A stretch of DNA of 64,000 nt from assembly GCF_029227915.1 (NCBI RefSeq), contig NC_079881.1, positions 23,599,501 through 23,663,500 of the forward strand, written 5' to 3'. This document shows positions 1 to 13,413 of the stretch, piece by piece; within the stretch, counting starts at the first letter, position 1; the number at the start of each line of letters is the position of its first letter. Origin of the DNA: Hydractinia symbiolongicarpus. Taxonomy: Eukaryota > Cnidaria > Hydrozoa > Anthoathecata > Hydractiniidae. Under the pieces are notes generated by a model. It was not told the origin of the DNA. It did not search any database and saw only the letters and a list, made by a program, of their open reading frames with translations. Both the position numbers and the translations under genes were made by a program.

Positions 1-743
1 TACTTTCTAACGGTGTCAATCCGTTTGAGTTACAACAGTTGCGTCACATATTCGTACCAACATGTATTTAGTGATTTTTTTCCGATATTACTAAGTTGTA
101 TCGCCTTTACCAGTGAAACGATTGACTGTGGGACTTAAGTGAACTGATTCTGGAATGTGACCTTATTAATGTGATAAATGAGCCAATTGGTCTCCAAGGA
201 ATAACATTCTTTTTAATTTGACTTGATTGTCGAAACTCAGCGATTACACTTGGCGCTGTGGTAGGGATTCATTTAAAAATTAAGATAAATAAATGATTTT
301 TTACTGTGGGACCAATCCTAGCCGTTAGCTCGCGCTGAAGAAATAGAAACAGTTTCAAAATCTACATTTCATTTACTTTCTAACGGTGTCAATCCGTTTG
401 AGTTACAACGGTTGCGTCACATATTCGTACCAACATATATTTAGTGATTTTTTTTCGATATTACTAAGTTGTATCGCTTTTAACAATGAAACGATTGACT
501 GTGGGACTTAATTGAACTGATTCTGGAATGTGACCTTATAAATGTGATAAATGAGCCAATTGGTCTCCAAGGAATAACATTCTTCTTAATTTGACTTGAT
601 TGCCGAAACTCAGCGATTACACTTGGCGCTGTGGTAGCGATTCATTTAAAAATTAAGATAAGAAAATCAGTTTTTACTGTGGGACCAATCCTAGCCGTTA
701 GCGCGCTGAAGAAATAGAGACAGTTTCAAATACAACATTTCAC
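1..743 (+). repeat. Two-unit block duplicated at 2981-3723
   Basis: Bases 1-743 match 2981-3723 with only scattered changes, at an offset of 2,980 bp (eight units). The match ends at the next unit start: 744 reads CAGTCCGTTTCAG and 3724 reads CAGTCGGTTTGAG. Confidence 0.8.
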
Positions 744-1687
744 TGACTTTCTAACGGTGTCAGTCCGTTTCAGTTACAACGGTTGCGTTACACATTCGTA
801 CCAACATGTGTTTGTTGATTTTCTTCCAATATTACTAAGTTGTATCGCTTTTAACAGTGAAACGATTGACTGTGGGACTTAACTGAACTGATTCTGGAAT
901 GTGACCTTATAAATGTGATAAATGAGCCAATTGGTCTCCAAGGAATAACATTCTTCTTAATTTGACTTGATTGCCGAAACTCAGCGATTACACTTGGCGC
1001 TGTGGTAGCAATTCATTTAAAAATTAAGATAAAAAAATCAGTTTTTACTGTGGGACCAATCCTAGCCGTTAGCGCGCTGAAGAAATAGAGACAGTTTCAA
1101 ATACTACATTTCACTGACTTTCTAACGGTGTCAGTCCGTTTGAGTTGCAACGGTTGCGTCACACATTCGTACCAACATGTATTTGGTGATTTTCTTCCAA
1201 TATTACTAAGTTGTATAGCTTTTAACAGTGAAACGATTGACTGTGGGAATAAATAGAACTGATTCTGGAATTTGACCTTATAAATGTGATAAATGAGGCA
1301 GTTTGACTACAAGAAATAGCATTCTTCTTAATTTGACATGATTGCTGGAACTCAGCGATTACAGTGGGCGCTGTGGTAGCGATTCATTTACAAATTAAGA
1401 TAAAAAAATCAGTTTTTACTGTGGGACCAATCCTAGCCGTTCGCGCGCGCTGACGAAATAGAGACAGTTTCAAATACTACATTTCACTGACTTTCTAACG
1501 GTGTCAGTCCGTTTGAGTTACAACGGTTGCGTCACATATTCGTACCAACATGTATTTAGCGATAGTATTCGGATACTGCTAGGTTGCATCGCTTTTAACA
1601 GTGAAACGCTTGACTGTGGGACTTATTTGAACTGATTTTGGACTTTGACCTTATAAATGTGATAAATGAGGCAGTTTGACTACAAGA

Positions 1688-2433
1688 AATAACATTCTTC
1701 TTAATTTGACATGATTGCTGTAACTCAGCGATTACACTGGGGGCTGTGGTAGCGCTTTAATAAGAAATTAAGATAAATAAGTCATTTTTTACTGTGGGAC
1801 CAATCCTGGCCGTTAGCTTGCGCTGAAGAAATAGAGACAGTTTTAAAAACTACCTTTCATTGATTTTCTAACGGTGTCAATCCGTTTGAGCTACAACGGT
1901 TGCGTCACATATTCGTACCAACATGTATTTGGTGATTTTCTTCCGATATTACTAAGTTGTATTGCTTTTAAAAGTGAAACGATTGACTGTGGGAATAAAT
2001 AGGACTGATTCTGGACTGTGACCTTATAAATGTGATAAATGAGCCAATTGGTGTCCAAAAAATAACATTCTTCTTAATTTGACATGATTGCTGTAACTCA
2101 GCGATTACACTGGGGGCTGTGGTAGCGCTTTAATAAGAAATTAAGATAAATAAGTCATTTTTTAATGTGGGACCAATCCTGGCTGTTAGCTTGCGCTGAA
2201 GAAATAGAGACAGTTTTAAAAACTACCTTTCATTGATTTTCTAACGGTGTCAATCCGTTTGAGTTACAACGGTTGCGTCACATATTCGTACCAACATGTA
2301 TTTGGTGATTTTCTTCCGATATTACTAAGTTGTATTGCTTTTAACAGTGAAACGATTGACTGTGGGAATAAATAGGACTGATTCTGGACTGTGACCTTAT
2401 AAATGTGATAAATGAGCCAATTGGTGTCCAAAA
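1688..2433 (+). repeat. Single-unit tandem duplication (2 x 373 bp)
   Basis: Segments 1688-2060 and 2061-2433 are nearly identical. They share the rare variants GCTGTAACTCAGCG, GGGGGCTGTGG and TTTAATAAGAAATTAAG. This is a recent duplication of one unit length, out of phase with the unit anchor. Confidence 0.75.
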
Positions 2434-3094
2434 AATAACATTCTTCTTAATTTGACATGATTGCTTGAATTCAGCGATTACATTAGGCTCTGTGGTAGCG
2501 CTTTATTTAACAATTTAGATGATTAAGTATTTTCTTACTGTGGGACCAATCCTGGCCGTTAGCACGCACTGAATAAATAGGAACAGTTCCAAAGACTACA
2601 TTTCATTGACTTTCTAGCGGTATAAATCCGTTTGAGTTACAACGGTTGCGTCACATATTCGTACCAACATGAATTTAGCCATAGTATTCGGATATTACTA
2701 GGTTGCATCGCTTTTAACAGTGAAACGCTTGACTGTGGGACTTAATTGAACTGATTTTGGACTTTGACTTTATAAATGTGATAAATGAGCCAGTTTGACT
2801 ACAAGGAATAACATTCTTCTTAATTTGACATGATGGCTGGAACTCAGCGATTACACTGGGCGCTGTGGTAGCGCTTTATTAAAAAATTAAGATAAATAAA
2901 TCATTTTTTACTGTGGGTCCAATCGTAGCCGTTAGCTCGCCCTGAAAAAATAGAGACAGTTTCAAAAACTACATTTCATTTACTTTCTAACGGTGTCAAT
3001 CCGTTTGAGTTACAACAGTTGCGTCACATATTCGTACCAACATGTATTTAGTGATTTTTTTCCGATATTACTAAGTTGTATCGCCTTTACCAGT

Positions 3095-4582
3095 GAAACG
3101 ATTGACTGTGGGACTTAATTGAACTGATTCTGGAATGTGACCTTATAAATGTGATAAATGAGCCAATTGGTCTCCAAGGAATAACATTCTTTTTAATTTG
3201 ACTTGATTGTCGAAACTCAGCGATTACACTTGGCGCTGTGGTAGCGATTCATTTAAAAATTAAGATAAATAAATGATTTTTTACTGTGGGACCAATCCTA
3301 TCCGTTAGCTCGCGCTGAAGAAATAGAAACAGTTTCAAAAACTACATTTCATTTACTTTCTAACGGTGTCAATCCGTTTGAGTTACAACGGTTGCGTCAC
3401 ATATTCGTACCAACATATATTTAGTGATTTTTTTCCGATATTACTAAGTTGTATCGCTTTTAACAATGAAACGATTGACTGTGGGACTTAATTGAACTGA
3501 TTCTGGAATGTGACCTTATAAATGTGATAAATGAGCCAATTGGAATCCAAGGAATAACATTCTTCTTAATTTGACTTGATTGCCGAAACTCAGCGATTAC
3601 ACTTGGCGCTGTGGTAGCGATTCATTTAAAAATTAAGATAAAAAAATCAGTTTTTACTGTGGGACCAATCCTAGCCGTTAGCGCGCTGAAGAAATAGAGA
3701 CAGTTTCAAATACTACATTTCACTGACTTTCTAACGGTGTCAGTCGGTTTGAGTTACAACAGTTGCGTCACATATTCGTACCAACATGTATTTAGCGATA
3801 GTATTCGGATATTGCTAGGTTGCATCCCTTTTAACAGTGAAACGATTGACTGTGGGACTTAATTGAACTGATTCTGGAATGTGACCTTATAAATGTGATA
3901 AATGAGCCAATTGGTCTCCAAGGAATAACATTCTTTTTAATTTGACTTGATTGTCGAAACTCAGCGATTACACTTGGCGCTGTGGTAGCGATTCATTTAA
4001 AAATTAAGATAAATAAATGATTTTTTACTGTGGGACCAATCCTAGCCGTTAGCTCGCGCTGAAGAAATAGAAACAGTTTCAAAAACTACATTTCATTTAC
4101 TTTCTAACGGTGTCAATCCGTTTGAGTTACAACGGTTGCGTCACATATTCGTACCAACATATATTTAGTGATTTTTTTCCGATATTACTAAGTTGTATCG
4201 CTTTTAACAATGAAACGATTGACTGTGGGACTTAATTGAACTGATTCTGGAATGTGACCTTATAAATGTGATAAATGAGCCAATTGGAATCCAAGGAATA
4301 ACATTCTTCTTAATTTGACTTGATTGCCGAAACTCAGCGATTACACTTGGCGCTGTGGTAGCGATTCATTTAAAAATTAAGATAAAAAAATCAGTTTTTA
4401 CTGTGGGACCAATCCTAGCCGTTAGCGCGCTGAAGAAATAGAGACAGTTTCAAATACTACATTTCACTGACTTTCTAACGGTGTCAGTCGGTTTGAGTTA
4501 CAACAGTTGCGTCACATATTCGTACCAACATGTATTTAGCGATAGTATTCGGATATTGCTAGGTTGCATCCCTTTTAACAGT
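3095..4582 (+). repeat. Two-unit tandem duplication (2 x 744 bp)
   Basis: Segments 3095-3838 and 3839-4582 are nearly identical. They share private variants such as CAACATATATTTAG, CAATTGGAATCCAAGG, CAGTCGGTTTGAG and TTGCATCCCTT. The junction falls inside a unit at CAGTGAAACGATTGACTG, so exchange took place between sequences conserved across unit types. Confidence 0.85.
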
Positions 4583-6330
4583 GAAACGATTGACTGTGGG
4601 ACTTATTTGAACTGATTTTGGACTTTGACCTTATAAATGTAATAAATGAGCTAGTTTGACTACAAGAAATAACATTCTTCTTAATTTGACATGGTTGCTG
4701 GAACTCAGCGATTACAGTGGGCGCTGTGGTAGCGCTTTTATAAAAAATTAAGACAATTAAGTCATTTTTTACTGTGGGACCAATCCTAGCCGTTAGCTCG
4801 CGCTGAAGAAATAGAGACAGTTTCAAATACTAAATTTCACTGACTTTCTAACGGTGTCAGTCCGTTTGATTTACAACGGTTGCGTCACATATTCGTACCA
4901 ACATGTATTTGGTGATTTTCTTCCAATATTACTAAGTTGTATTGCTTTTAACAGTGAAACGATTGACTGTGGGAATAAATAGAACTGATTCTGGACTGTG
5001 ATCTTATAAATGTGATAAATGAGTCAATTGTTGTCCAAAGAATAACATTCTTCTTAATTTGACATGATTGCTGGAATTCAGCGAATACATTATGCTCTGT
5101 GGTAGCACTTTATTTAAAAATTTAGATGAATAAGTCTTTTTTTGCTGTTGGACCAATCCTGGCCGTTAGCACACGCTGAATAAATAGGAACAGTTTCAAA
5201 TACTACATTTCACTGACTTTCTAACGGTGTCAGTCCGTTTGAGTTACACCGGTTGCGTCACACATTCGTACCAACATGTATTTGGTGATTTTCTTCCAAT
5301 ATTACTAAGTTGTATTGCTTTTAACAGTGAAACGATTGACTGTGGGAATAAATAGAACCGATTCTGGACTTTGACCTTATAAATGTGATAAATGAGCTAG
5401 TTTGACTACAAGAAATAACATTCTTCTTAATTTGACATGATTGCTGGAACTCAGCGATTACAGTGGGCGCTGTGGTAGCGCTTTAATAAAAAATTAAGAC
5501 AATTAAGTCATTTTTTACTGTGGGACCAATCCTAGCCGTTAGCTCGCGCTGAAGAAATAGAGATAGTTTCAAATACTACATTTCACTGACTTTCTAACGG
5601 TGTCAGTCCGTTTGATTTACAACGGTTGCGTCACATATTCGTACCAACATGTATTTGGTGATTTTCTTCCAATATTACTAAATTGTATTGCTTTTAACAG
5701 TGAAACGATTAACTGTGGGAATAAATAAAACTGATTCTGGACTGTGATCTTATAAATGTGATAAATGAGTCAATTGTTGTCCAAAGAATAACATTCTTCT
5801 TAATTTGACATGATTGCTGGAATTCAGCGAATACATTAAGCTCTGTGGTAGCGCTTTATTTAAAAATTTAGATGAAAAAGTCTTTTTTTACTGTGGGACC
5901 AATCCTAGCTGTTAGCTCGCGCTGAAGATATAGAGACAGTTTTAAAAACTACCTTTCATTGACTTTCTAACGGTGTCAATCCGTTTGAGTTACAACGGTT
6001 GCATCACATATTCGTACCAACATGTATTTGGTGATTTTCTTCCGATATTACTAAGTTGTATTGCTTTTAACAGTGAAACGATTGACTGTGGGAATAAATA
6101 GGACTGATTCTGGACTGTGACCTTATAAATGTGATAAATGAGCCAATTGGTCTCCAAGGAATAACATTCTTCTTAATTTGACTTGATTGCCGAAACTCAG
6201 CGATTACACTTGGCGCTGTGGTAGCGATTCATTTAAAAATTAAGATAAAAAAATCAGTTTTTACTGTGGGACCAATCCTAGCCGTTAGCGCGCTGAAGAA
6301 ATAGAGACAGTTTCAAATACTACATTTCAC
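4468..6330 (+). repeat. Five-unit higher-order repeat, copy 1 (1,863 bp)
   Basis: Units at 4468, 4841, 5214, 5587 and 5960 are repeated in the same order and nearly base for base from 6331. Shared private variants include TGTAATAAATGAGC, GAATACATTATGCTC, GCTGTTGGACC and TTACACCGG. Upstream, the identity extends to about 4318. Confidence 0.9.
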
Positions 6331-8195
6331 TGACTTTCTAACGGTGTCAGTCGGTTTGAGTTACAACAGTTGCGTCACATATTCGTACCAACATGTATTT
6401 AGCGATAGTATTCGGATATTGCTAGGTTGCATCCCTTTTAACAGTGAAACGATTGACTGTGGGACTTATTTGAACTGATTTTGGACTTTGACCTTATAAA
6501 TGTAATAAATGAGCTAGTTTGACTACAAGAAATAACATTCTTCTTAATTTGACATGGTTGCTGGAACTCAGCGATTACAGTGGGCGCTGTGGTAGCGCTT
6601 TTATAAAAAATTAAGACAATTAAGTCATTTTTTACTGTGGGACCAATCCTAGCCGTTAGCTCGCGCTGAAGAAATAGAGACAGTTTCAAATACTAAATTT
6701 CACTGACTTTCTAACGGTGTCAGTCCGTTTGATTTACAACGGTTGCGTCACATATTCGTACCAACATGTATTTGGTGATTTTCTTCCAATATTACTAAGT
6801 TGTATTGCTTTTAACAGTGAAACGATTGACTGTGGGAATAAATAGAACTGATTCTGGACTGTGATCTTATAAATGTGATAAATGAGTCAATTGTTGTCCA
6901 AAGAATAACATTCTTCTTAATTTGACATGATTGCTGGAATTCAGCGAATACATTATGCTCTGTGGTAGCGCTTTATTTAAAAATTTAGATGAATAAGTCT
7001 TTTTTTGCTGTTGGACCAATCCTGGCCGTTAGCACACGCTGAATAAATAGGAACAGTTTCAAATACTACATTTCACTGACTTTCTAACGGTGTCAGTCCG
7101 TTTGAGTTACACCGGTTGCGTCACACATTCGTACCAACATGTATTTGGTGATTTTCTTCCAATATTACTAAGTTGTATTGCTTTTAACAGTGAAACGATT
7201 GACTGTGGGAATAAATAGAACCGATTCTGGACTTTGACCTTATAAATGTGATAAATGAGCTAGTTTGACTACAAGAAATAACATTCTTCTTAATTTGACA
7301 TGATTGCTGGAACTCAGCGATTACAGTGGGCGCTGTGGTAGCGCTTTAATAAAAAATTAAGACAATTAAGTCATTTTTTACTGTGGGACCAATCCTAGCC
7401 GTTAGCTCGCGCTGAAGAAATAGAGATAGTTTCAAATACTACATTTCACTGACTTTCTAACGGTGTCAGTCCGTTTGATTTACAACGGTTGCGTCACATA
7501 TTCGTACCAACATGTATTTGGTGATTTTCTTCCAATATTACTAAATTGTATTGCTTTTAACAGTGAAACGATTAACTGTGGGAATAAATAAAACTGATTC
7601 TGGACTGTGATCTTATAAATGTGATAAATGAGTCAATTGTTGTCCAAAGAATAACATTCTTCTTAATTTGACATGATTGCTGGAATTCAGCGAATACATT
7701 AAGCTCTGTGGTAGCGCTTTATTTAAAAATTTAGATGAAAAAGTCTTTTTTTACTGTGGGACCAATCCTAGCTGTTAGCTCGCGCTGAAGATATAGAGAC
7801 AGTTTTAAAAACTACCTTTCATTGACTTTCTAACGGTGTCAATCCGTTTGAGTTACAACGGTTGCGTCACATATTCGTACCAACATGTATTTGGTGATTT
7901 TCTTCCGATATTACTAAGTTGTATTGCTTTTAACAGTGAAACGATTGACTGTGGGAATAAATAGGACTGATTCTGGACTGTGACCTTATAAATGTGATAA
8001 ATGAGCCAATTGGTCTCCAAGGAATAACATTCTTCTTAATTTGACTTGATTGCCGAAACTCAGCGATTACACTTGGCGCTGTGGTAGCGATTCATTTACA
8101 AATTAAGATAAAAAAATCAGTTTTTACTGTGGGACCAATCCTAGCCGTTTGCGCGCTTTGAAGAAATAGAGACAGTTTCAAATACTACATTTCAC
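6331..8195 (+). repeat. Five-unit higher-order repeat, copy 2 (1,865 bp)
   Basis: This is a second copy of the 4468-6330 block with very few changes, for example GCATCAC in copy 1 against GCGTCAC here. Identity with copy 1 ends at about 8140, where CGTTTGCGCGCTTTG replaces CGTTAGCGCGCTG. Confidence 0.9.
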
Positions 8196-8782
8196 TGACT
8201 TTCTAACAGTGTCAGTCCGTTTGAGTTACAACGGTTGCGTCACACATTCGTACCAACATGTATTTGGTGATTTTCTTCCAATATTACTAAGTTGTATAGC
8301 TTTTAACAGTGAAACGATTGACTGTGGGAATAAATAGAACTGATTCTGGACTTTGACCTTATAAATGTGATAAATGAGCTAGTTTGACTACAAGAAATAA
8401 CATTCTTCTTAATTTGACATGATTGCTGGAACTCAGCGATTACATTTGGCGCTGTGGCAGCGATTTATTTACAAATTAAGATAAAAAAATCAGTTTTTAC
8501 TGCGGGACCAATCCTAGCCGTTTGCGCGCGCTGAAGAAATAGAGACAGTTTCAAATACTACATTTCACTGACTTTCTAACGGTGTCAGTCCGTTTGAGTT
8601 ACAACGGTTGCGTCACATATTCGTACCAACATGTATTTAGCGATAGTATTCGGATATTGCTAGGTTGCATCGCTTTTGACAGTGAAACGCTTGACTGTGG
8701 GACTTATTTGAACTGATTGTGGACTTTGACCTTATAAATGTAATAAATGAGCTAGTTTGACTACAAGAAATAGCATTCTTCT

Positions 8783-10600
8783 TAATTTGACATGATTGCT
8801 GGAATTCAGCGAATACATTATGCTCTGTGGTAGCGCTTTATTTAAAAATTTAGATGAATAAGTCTTTTTTTGCTGTTGGACCAATCCTGGCCGTTAGCAC
8901 ACGCTGAATAAATAGGAACAGTTTCAAATACTACATTTCACTGACTTTCTAACGGTGTCAGTCCGTTTGAGTTACACCGGTTGCGTCACACATTCGTACC
9001 AACATGTATTTGGTGATTTTCTTCCAATATTACTAAGTTGTATTGCTTTTAACAGTGAAACGATTGACTGTGGGAATAAATAGAACCGATTCTGGACTTT
9101 GACCTTATAAATGTGATAAATGAGCTAGTTTGACTACAAGAAATAACATTCTTCTTAATTTGACATGATTGCTGGAACTCAGCGATTACAGTGGGCGCTG
9201 TGGTAGCGCTTTAATAAAAAATTAAGACAATTAAGTCATTTTTTACTGTGGGACCAATCCTAGCCGTTAGCTCGCGCTGAAGAAATAGAGATAGTTTCAA
9301 ATACTACATTTCACTGACTTTCTAACGGTGTCAGTCCGTTTGATTTACAACGGTTGCGTCACATATTCGTACCAACATGTATTTGGTGATTTTCTTCCAA
9401 TATTACTAAATTGTATTGCTTTTAACAGTGAAACGATTAACTGTGGGAATAAATAAAACTGATTCTGGACTGTGATCTTATAAATGTGATAAATGAGTCA
9501 ATTGTTGTCCAAAGAATAACATTCTTCTTAATTTGACATGATTGCTGGAATTCAGCGAATACATTAAGCTCTGTGGTAGCGCTTTATTTAAAAATTTAGA
9601 TGAAAAAGTCTTTTTTTACTGTGGGACCAATCCTAGCTGTTAGCTCGCGCTGAAGATATAGAGACAGTTTTAAAAACTACCTTTCATTGACTTTCTAACG
9701 GTGTCAATCCGTTTGAGTTACAACGGTTGCGTCACATATTCGTACCAACATGTATTTGGTGATTTTCTTCCGATATTACTAAGTTGTATTGCTTTTAACA
9801 GTGAAACGATTGACTGTGGGAATAAATAGGACTGATTCTGGACTGTGACCTTATAAATGTGATAAATGAGCCAATTGGTCTCCAAGGAATAACATTCTTC
9901 TTAATTTGACTTGATTGCCGAAACTCAGCGATTACACTTGGCGCTGTGGTAGCGATTCATTTACAAATTAAGATAAAAAAATCAGTTTTTACTGTGGGAC
10001 CAATCCTAGCCGTTTGCGCGCTTTGAAGAAATAGAGACAGTTTCAAATACTACATTTCACTGACTTTCTAACAGTGTCAGTCCGTTTGAGTTACAACGGT
10101 TGCGTCACACATTCGTACCAACATGTATTTGGTGATTTTCTTCCAATATTACTAAGTTGTATAGCTTTTAACAGTGAAACGATTGACTGTGGGAATAAAT
10201 AGAACTGATTCTGGACTTTGACCTTATAAATGTGATAAATGAGCTAGTTTGACTACAAGAAATAACATTCTTCTTAATTTGACATGATTGCTGGAACTCA
10301 GCGATTACATTTGGCGCTGTGGCAGCGATTTATTTACAAATTAAGATAAAAAAATCAGTTTTTACTGCGGGACCAATCCTAGCCGTTTGCGCGCGCTGAA
10401 GAAATAGAGACAGTTTCAAATACTACATTTCACTGACTTTCTAACGGTGTCAGTCCGTTTGAGTTACAACGGTTGCGTCACATATTCGTACCAACATGTA
10501 TTTAGCGATAGTATTCGGATATTGCTAGGTTGCATCGGTTTTGACAGTGAAACGCTTGACTGTGGGACTTATTTGAACTGATTTTGGACTTTGACCTTAT
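8783..10600 (+). repeat. Five-unit higher-order repeat, copy 3 (phase shifted)
   Basis: Bases 8783 to about 10600 match 6918 to about 8735 at an offset of 1,865 bp, including GAATACATTATGCTC, TTACACCGG, CGTTTGCGCGCTTTG and TTTTGACAGTGAAACGC. This copy is joined to copy 2 at a different point within the unit (near CTTAATTTGACATGATTGCTGGAA without the final bases) from the copy 1/copy 2 junction. It therefore arose in a separate exchange. Confidence 0.85.
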
Positions 10601-11923
10601 AAATGTGATAAATGAGGCAGTTTGACTACAAGAAATAGCATTCTTCTTAATTTGACATGATTGCTGGAACTCAGCGATTACAGTGGGCGCTGTGGTAGCG
10701 CTTTATTAAAAAATTAAGACAAATAAGTCATTTTTTACTGTGGGACCAATCCTAGCTGTTAGCTCGCGCTGAAGAAATAGAGATAGTTTCAAAAACTACC
10801 TTTCATTGACTTTCTAACGGTGTCAATCCGTTTGAGTTACAACGGTTGCGTCACATATTCGTACCAACATGTATTTGGTGATTTTCTCCCAATATTACTA
10901 AGTTGTATAGCTTTTAACAGTGAAACGATTGACTGTGGGAATAAATAGAACTGATTCTGGACTGTGATCTTATAAATGTGATAAATGAGCTAGTTTGACT
11001 ACAAGAAATAACATTCTTCTTAATTTGACATGATTGCTGGAACTCAGCGATTACACTGGGGGCTGTGGTAGCGCTTTAATAAAAAATTAAGATAAATAAG
11101 TCATTTTTTAATGTGGGACCAATCCTGGCCGTTAGCTTGCGCTGAAGAAATAGAGACACTTTTAAAAACTACCTTTCATTGACTTTCTAACGGTGTCAAT
11201 CCGTTTGAGTTACAACGGTTGCGTCACATATTCGTACCAACATGTATTTGGTGATTTTCTTCCGATATTACTAAGTTGTATTGGTTTTAACAGTGAAAAG
11301 ATTGACTGTGGGAATAAATAGGACTGATTCTGGACTGTGACCTTATAAATGTGATAAATGAGCCAATTGGTCACCAAGGAATTACATTCTTCTTAATTTG
11401 ACTTGATTGCCGAAACTCAGCGATTACACTTGGCGCTGTGGTAGCGATTCATTTAAAAATTAAAATGAAAAAATCAGTTTTTACTGTGGGACCAATCCTA
11501 GCCGTTAGCGCGCTGAAGAAATAGAGACAGTTTCAAATACTACAATTCACTGACTTTCTAACGGTGTCAGTCCGTTTGAGTTACAACGGTTGCGTCACAC
11601 ATTCGTACCAACATGTATTTGGTGATTTTCTTCTAATATTACTAAGTTGTATAGCTTTTAACAGTGAAACGTTTGACTGTGGGAATAAATAGAACTGATT
11701 CTGGAATGTGACCTTATAAATGTGATAAATGAGCCAATTGGAATCCAAGGAATAACATTCTTCTTAATTTGACATGATTGCCGAAACTCAGCGATTACAC
11801 TGGGCGCTGTGGTAGCGCTTTATTAAAAAATTAAGATAAATAAGTCATTTTTTACTGTGGGACTAATCCTGGCCGTTAGCACGCGCTGAATAAATAGGAA
11901 CATTTTCAAAGACTACATTTCAT

Positions 11924-13413
11924 TGACTTTCTAGCGGTATAAATCTGTTTGAGTTACAACGGTTGTGTCACATATTCATACCAACATGTATTTAGCGATA
12001 GTATTCGGATATTACTAGGTTGCATCGCTTTTAACAGTGAAACGCTTGACTGTGAGACTTAATTAAACTGATTTTGGACTTTGACCTTATAAATGTGATA
12101 AATGAGCTAGTTTGACTACAAGAATTAACATTCTTCTTAATTTGACATGATTGCTGGAACTCAGCGATTACACTGCGCGCTGTGGTAGCGCTTTATTAAA
12201 AAATTAAGATAAATAAGTCATTTTTTACTGTGGGACCAATCCTGGCCGTTAGCTCGCACTGAAGAAATAGAGACAGTTTCAAAACTACATTTCATTTACT
12301 TTCTAACGGTGTCAATCCGTTTGAGTTACAACAGTTGCGTCACATATTCGTACCACCATGTATTTAGTGATTTTCTTCCGATATTACTAAGTTGTATTGC
12401 TTTTAACAGTGAAACGATTGACTGTGGAAATTAACAGAACTGATTCTGGACTGCGACCTTATAAATGTGATAAATGAGCCAATTCGTCTCCAAGGAATAA
12501 CATTCTTCTTAATTTGACATTATTGCTGGAATTCATCGATTACATTAGGCTCTGTGGTAGCGCTTTATTTAAAAATTTAGATAAATAAGTCTTTTCTCAC
12601 TGTGGAACCAATCCTGGCCGTTAGCACGCGCTAAATAAATAGGAACAGTTCGAAAGACTACATTTCATTGACTTTCTAGCGGTATAAATCCGTTTGAGTT
12701 ACAACGCTTGCGTCACATATTCGTACCAGCATGTATTTAGCCATAGTATTCCGATATTACTAGGTTGCATCGCTTTTAACAGTGAAACGCTTGACTGTGA
12801 GACTTAATTAAACTGATTTTGGACTTTGACCTTATAAATGTGATAAATGAGCTAGTTTGACTACAAGAAATAACATTCTTCTTAATTTGACATGATTGCT
12901 GGAACTCAGCGATTACACTGGGCGCTGTGGTAGCGCTTTATTAAAAAATTAAGATAAATAAGTCATTTTTTACTGTGGGACCAATCCTGTCCGTTAGCTC
13001 GCGCTGAAGAAATAGAGACAGTTTCAAAGCTACATTTCATTTACTTTCTAACGGTGTCAATCCGTTTGAGTTACAACAGTTGCGTCACATATTCGTACCA
13101 CCATGTATTTATTGATTTTCTTCCGATATTACTAAGTTGTATTGCTTTTAACAGTGAAACGATTGACTGTGGAAATTAACAGAACTGAATATGGACTGCG
13201 ACCTTATAAATGTAATAAATGAGCCAATTGGTCTCCAAGGAATAACATTCTTCTTAATTTGACATGATTGCTGGAATTCATCGATTACATTAGGCTCTGT
13301 GGTAGCGCTTTATTTAAAAATTTAGATAAATAAGTCTTTTCTCACTGTGGAACCAATCCTGGCCGTTAGCACGCGCTAAATAAATAGGAACAGTTCGAAA
13401 GACTACATTTCAT
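11924..13413 (+). repeat. Two-unit tandem duplication (2 x 745 bp)
   Basis: Units 11924-12668 and 12669-13413 are near copies at an offset of 745 bp, and the match continues to about 13530. Private variants include CGTACCACCATG, CTGTGGAAATTAACAG, TGAGACTTAATTAAAC and CAGTTCGAAAGAC. A few changes separate the copies (for example ATTTAGTG against ATTTATTG). Confidence 0.8.

Noticed and set aside
4575-4826. Short minus-strand open frame (83 codons), repeated exactly at 6438-6689 and in altered form at 40610-40876 and 56991-57242
   Set aside because: It is satellite sequence that happens to lack stops. The exact copy exists because the five-unit block was duplicated. In most other units the same stretch is broken by indels and stops.
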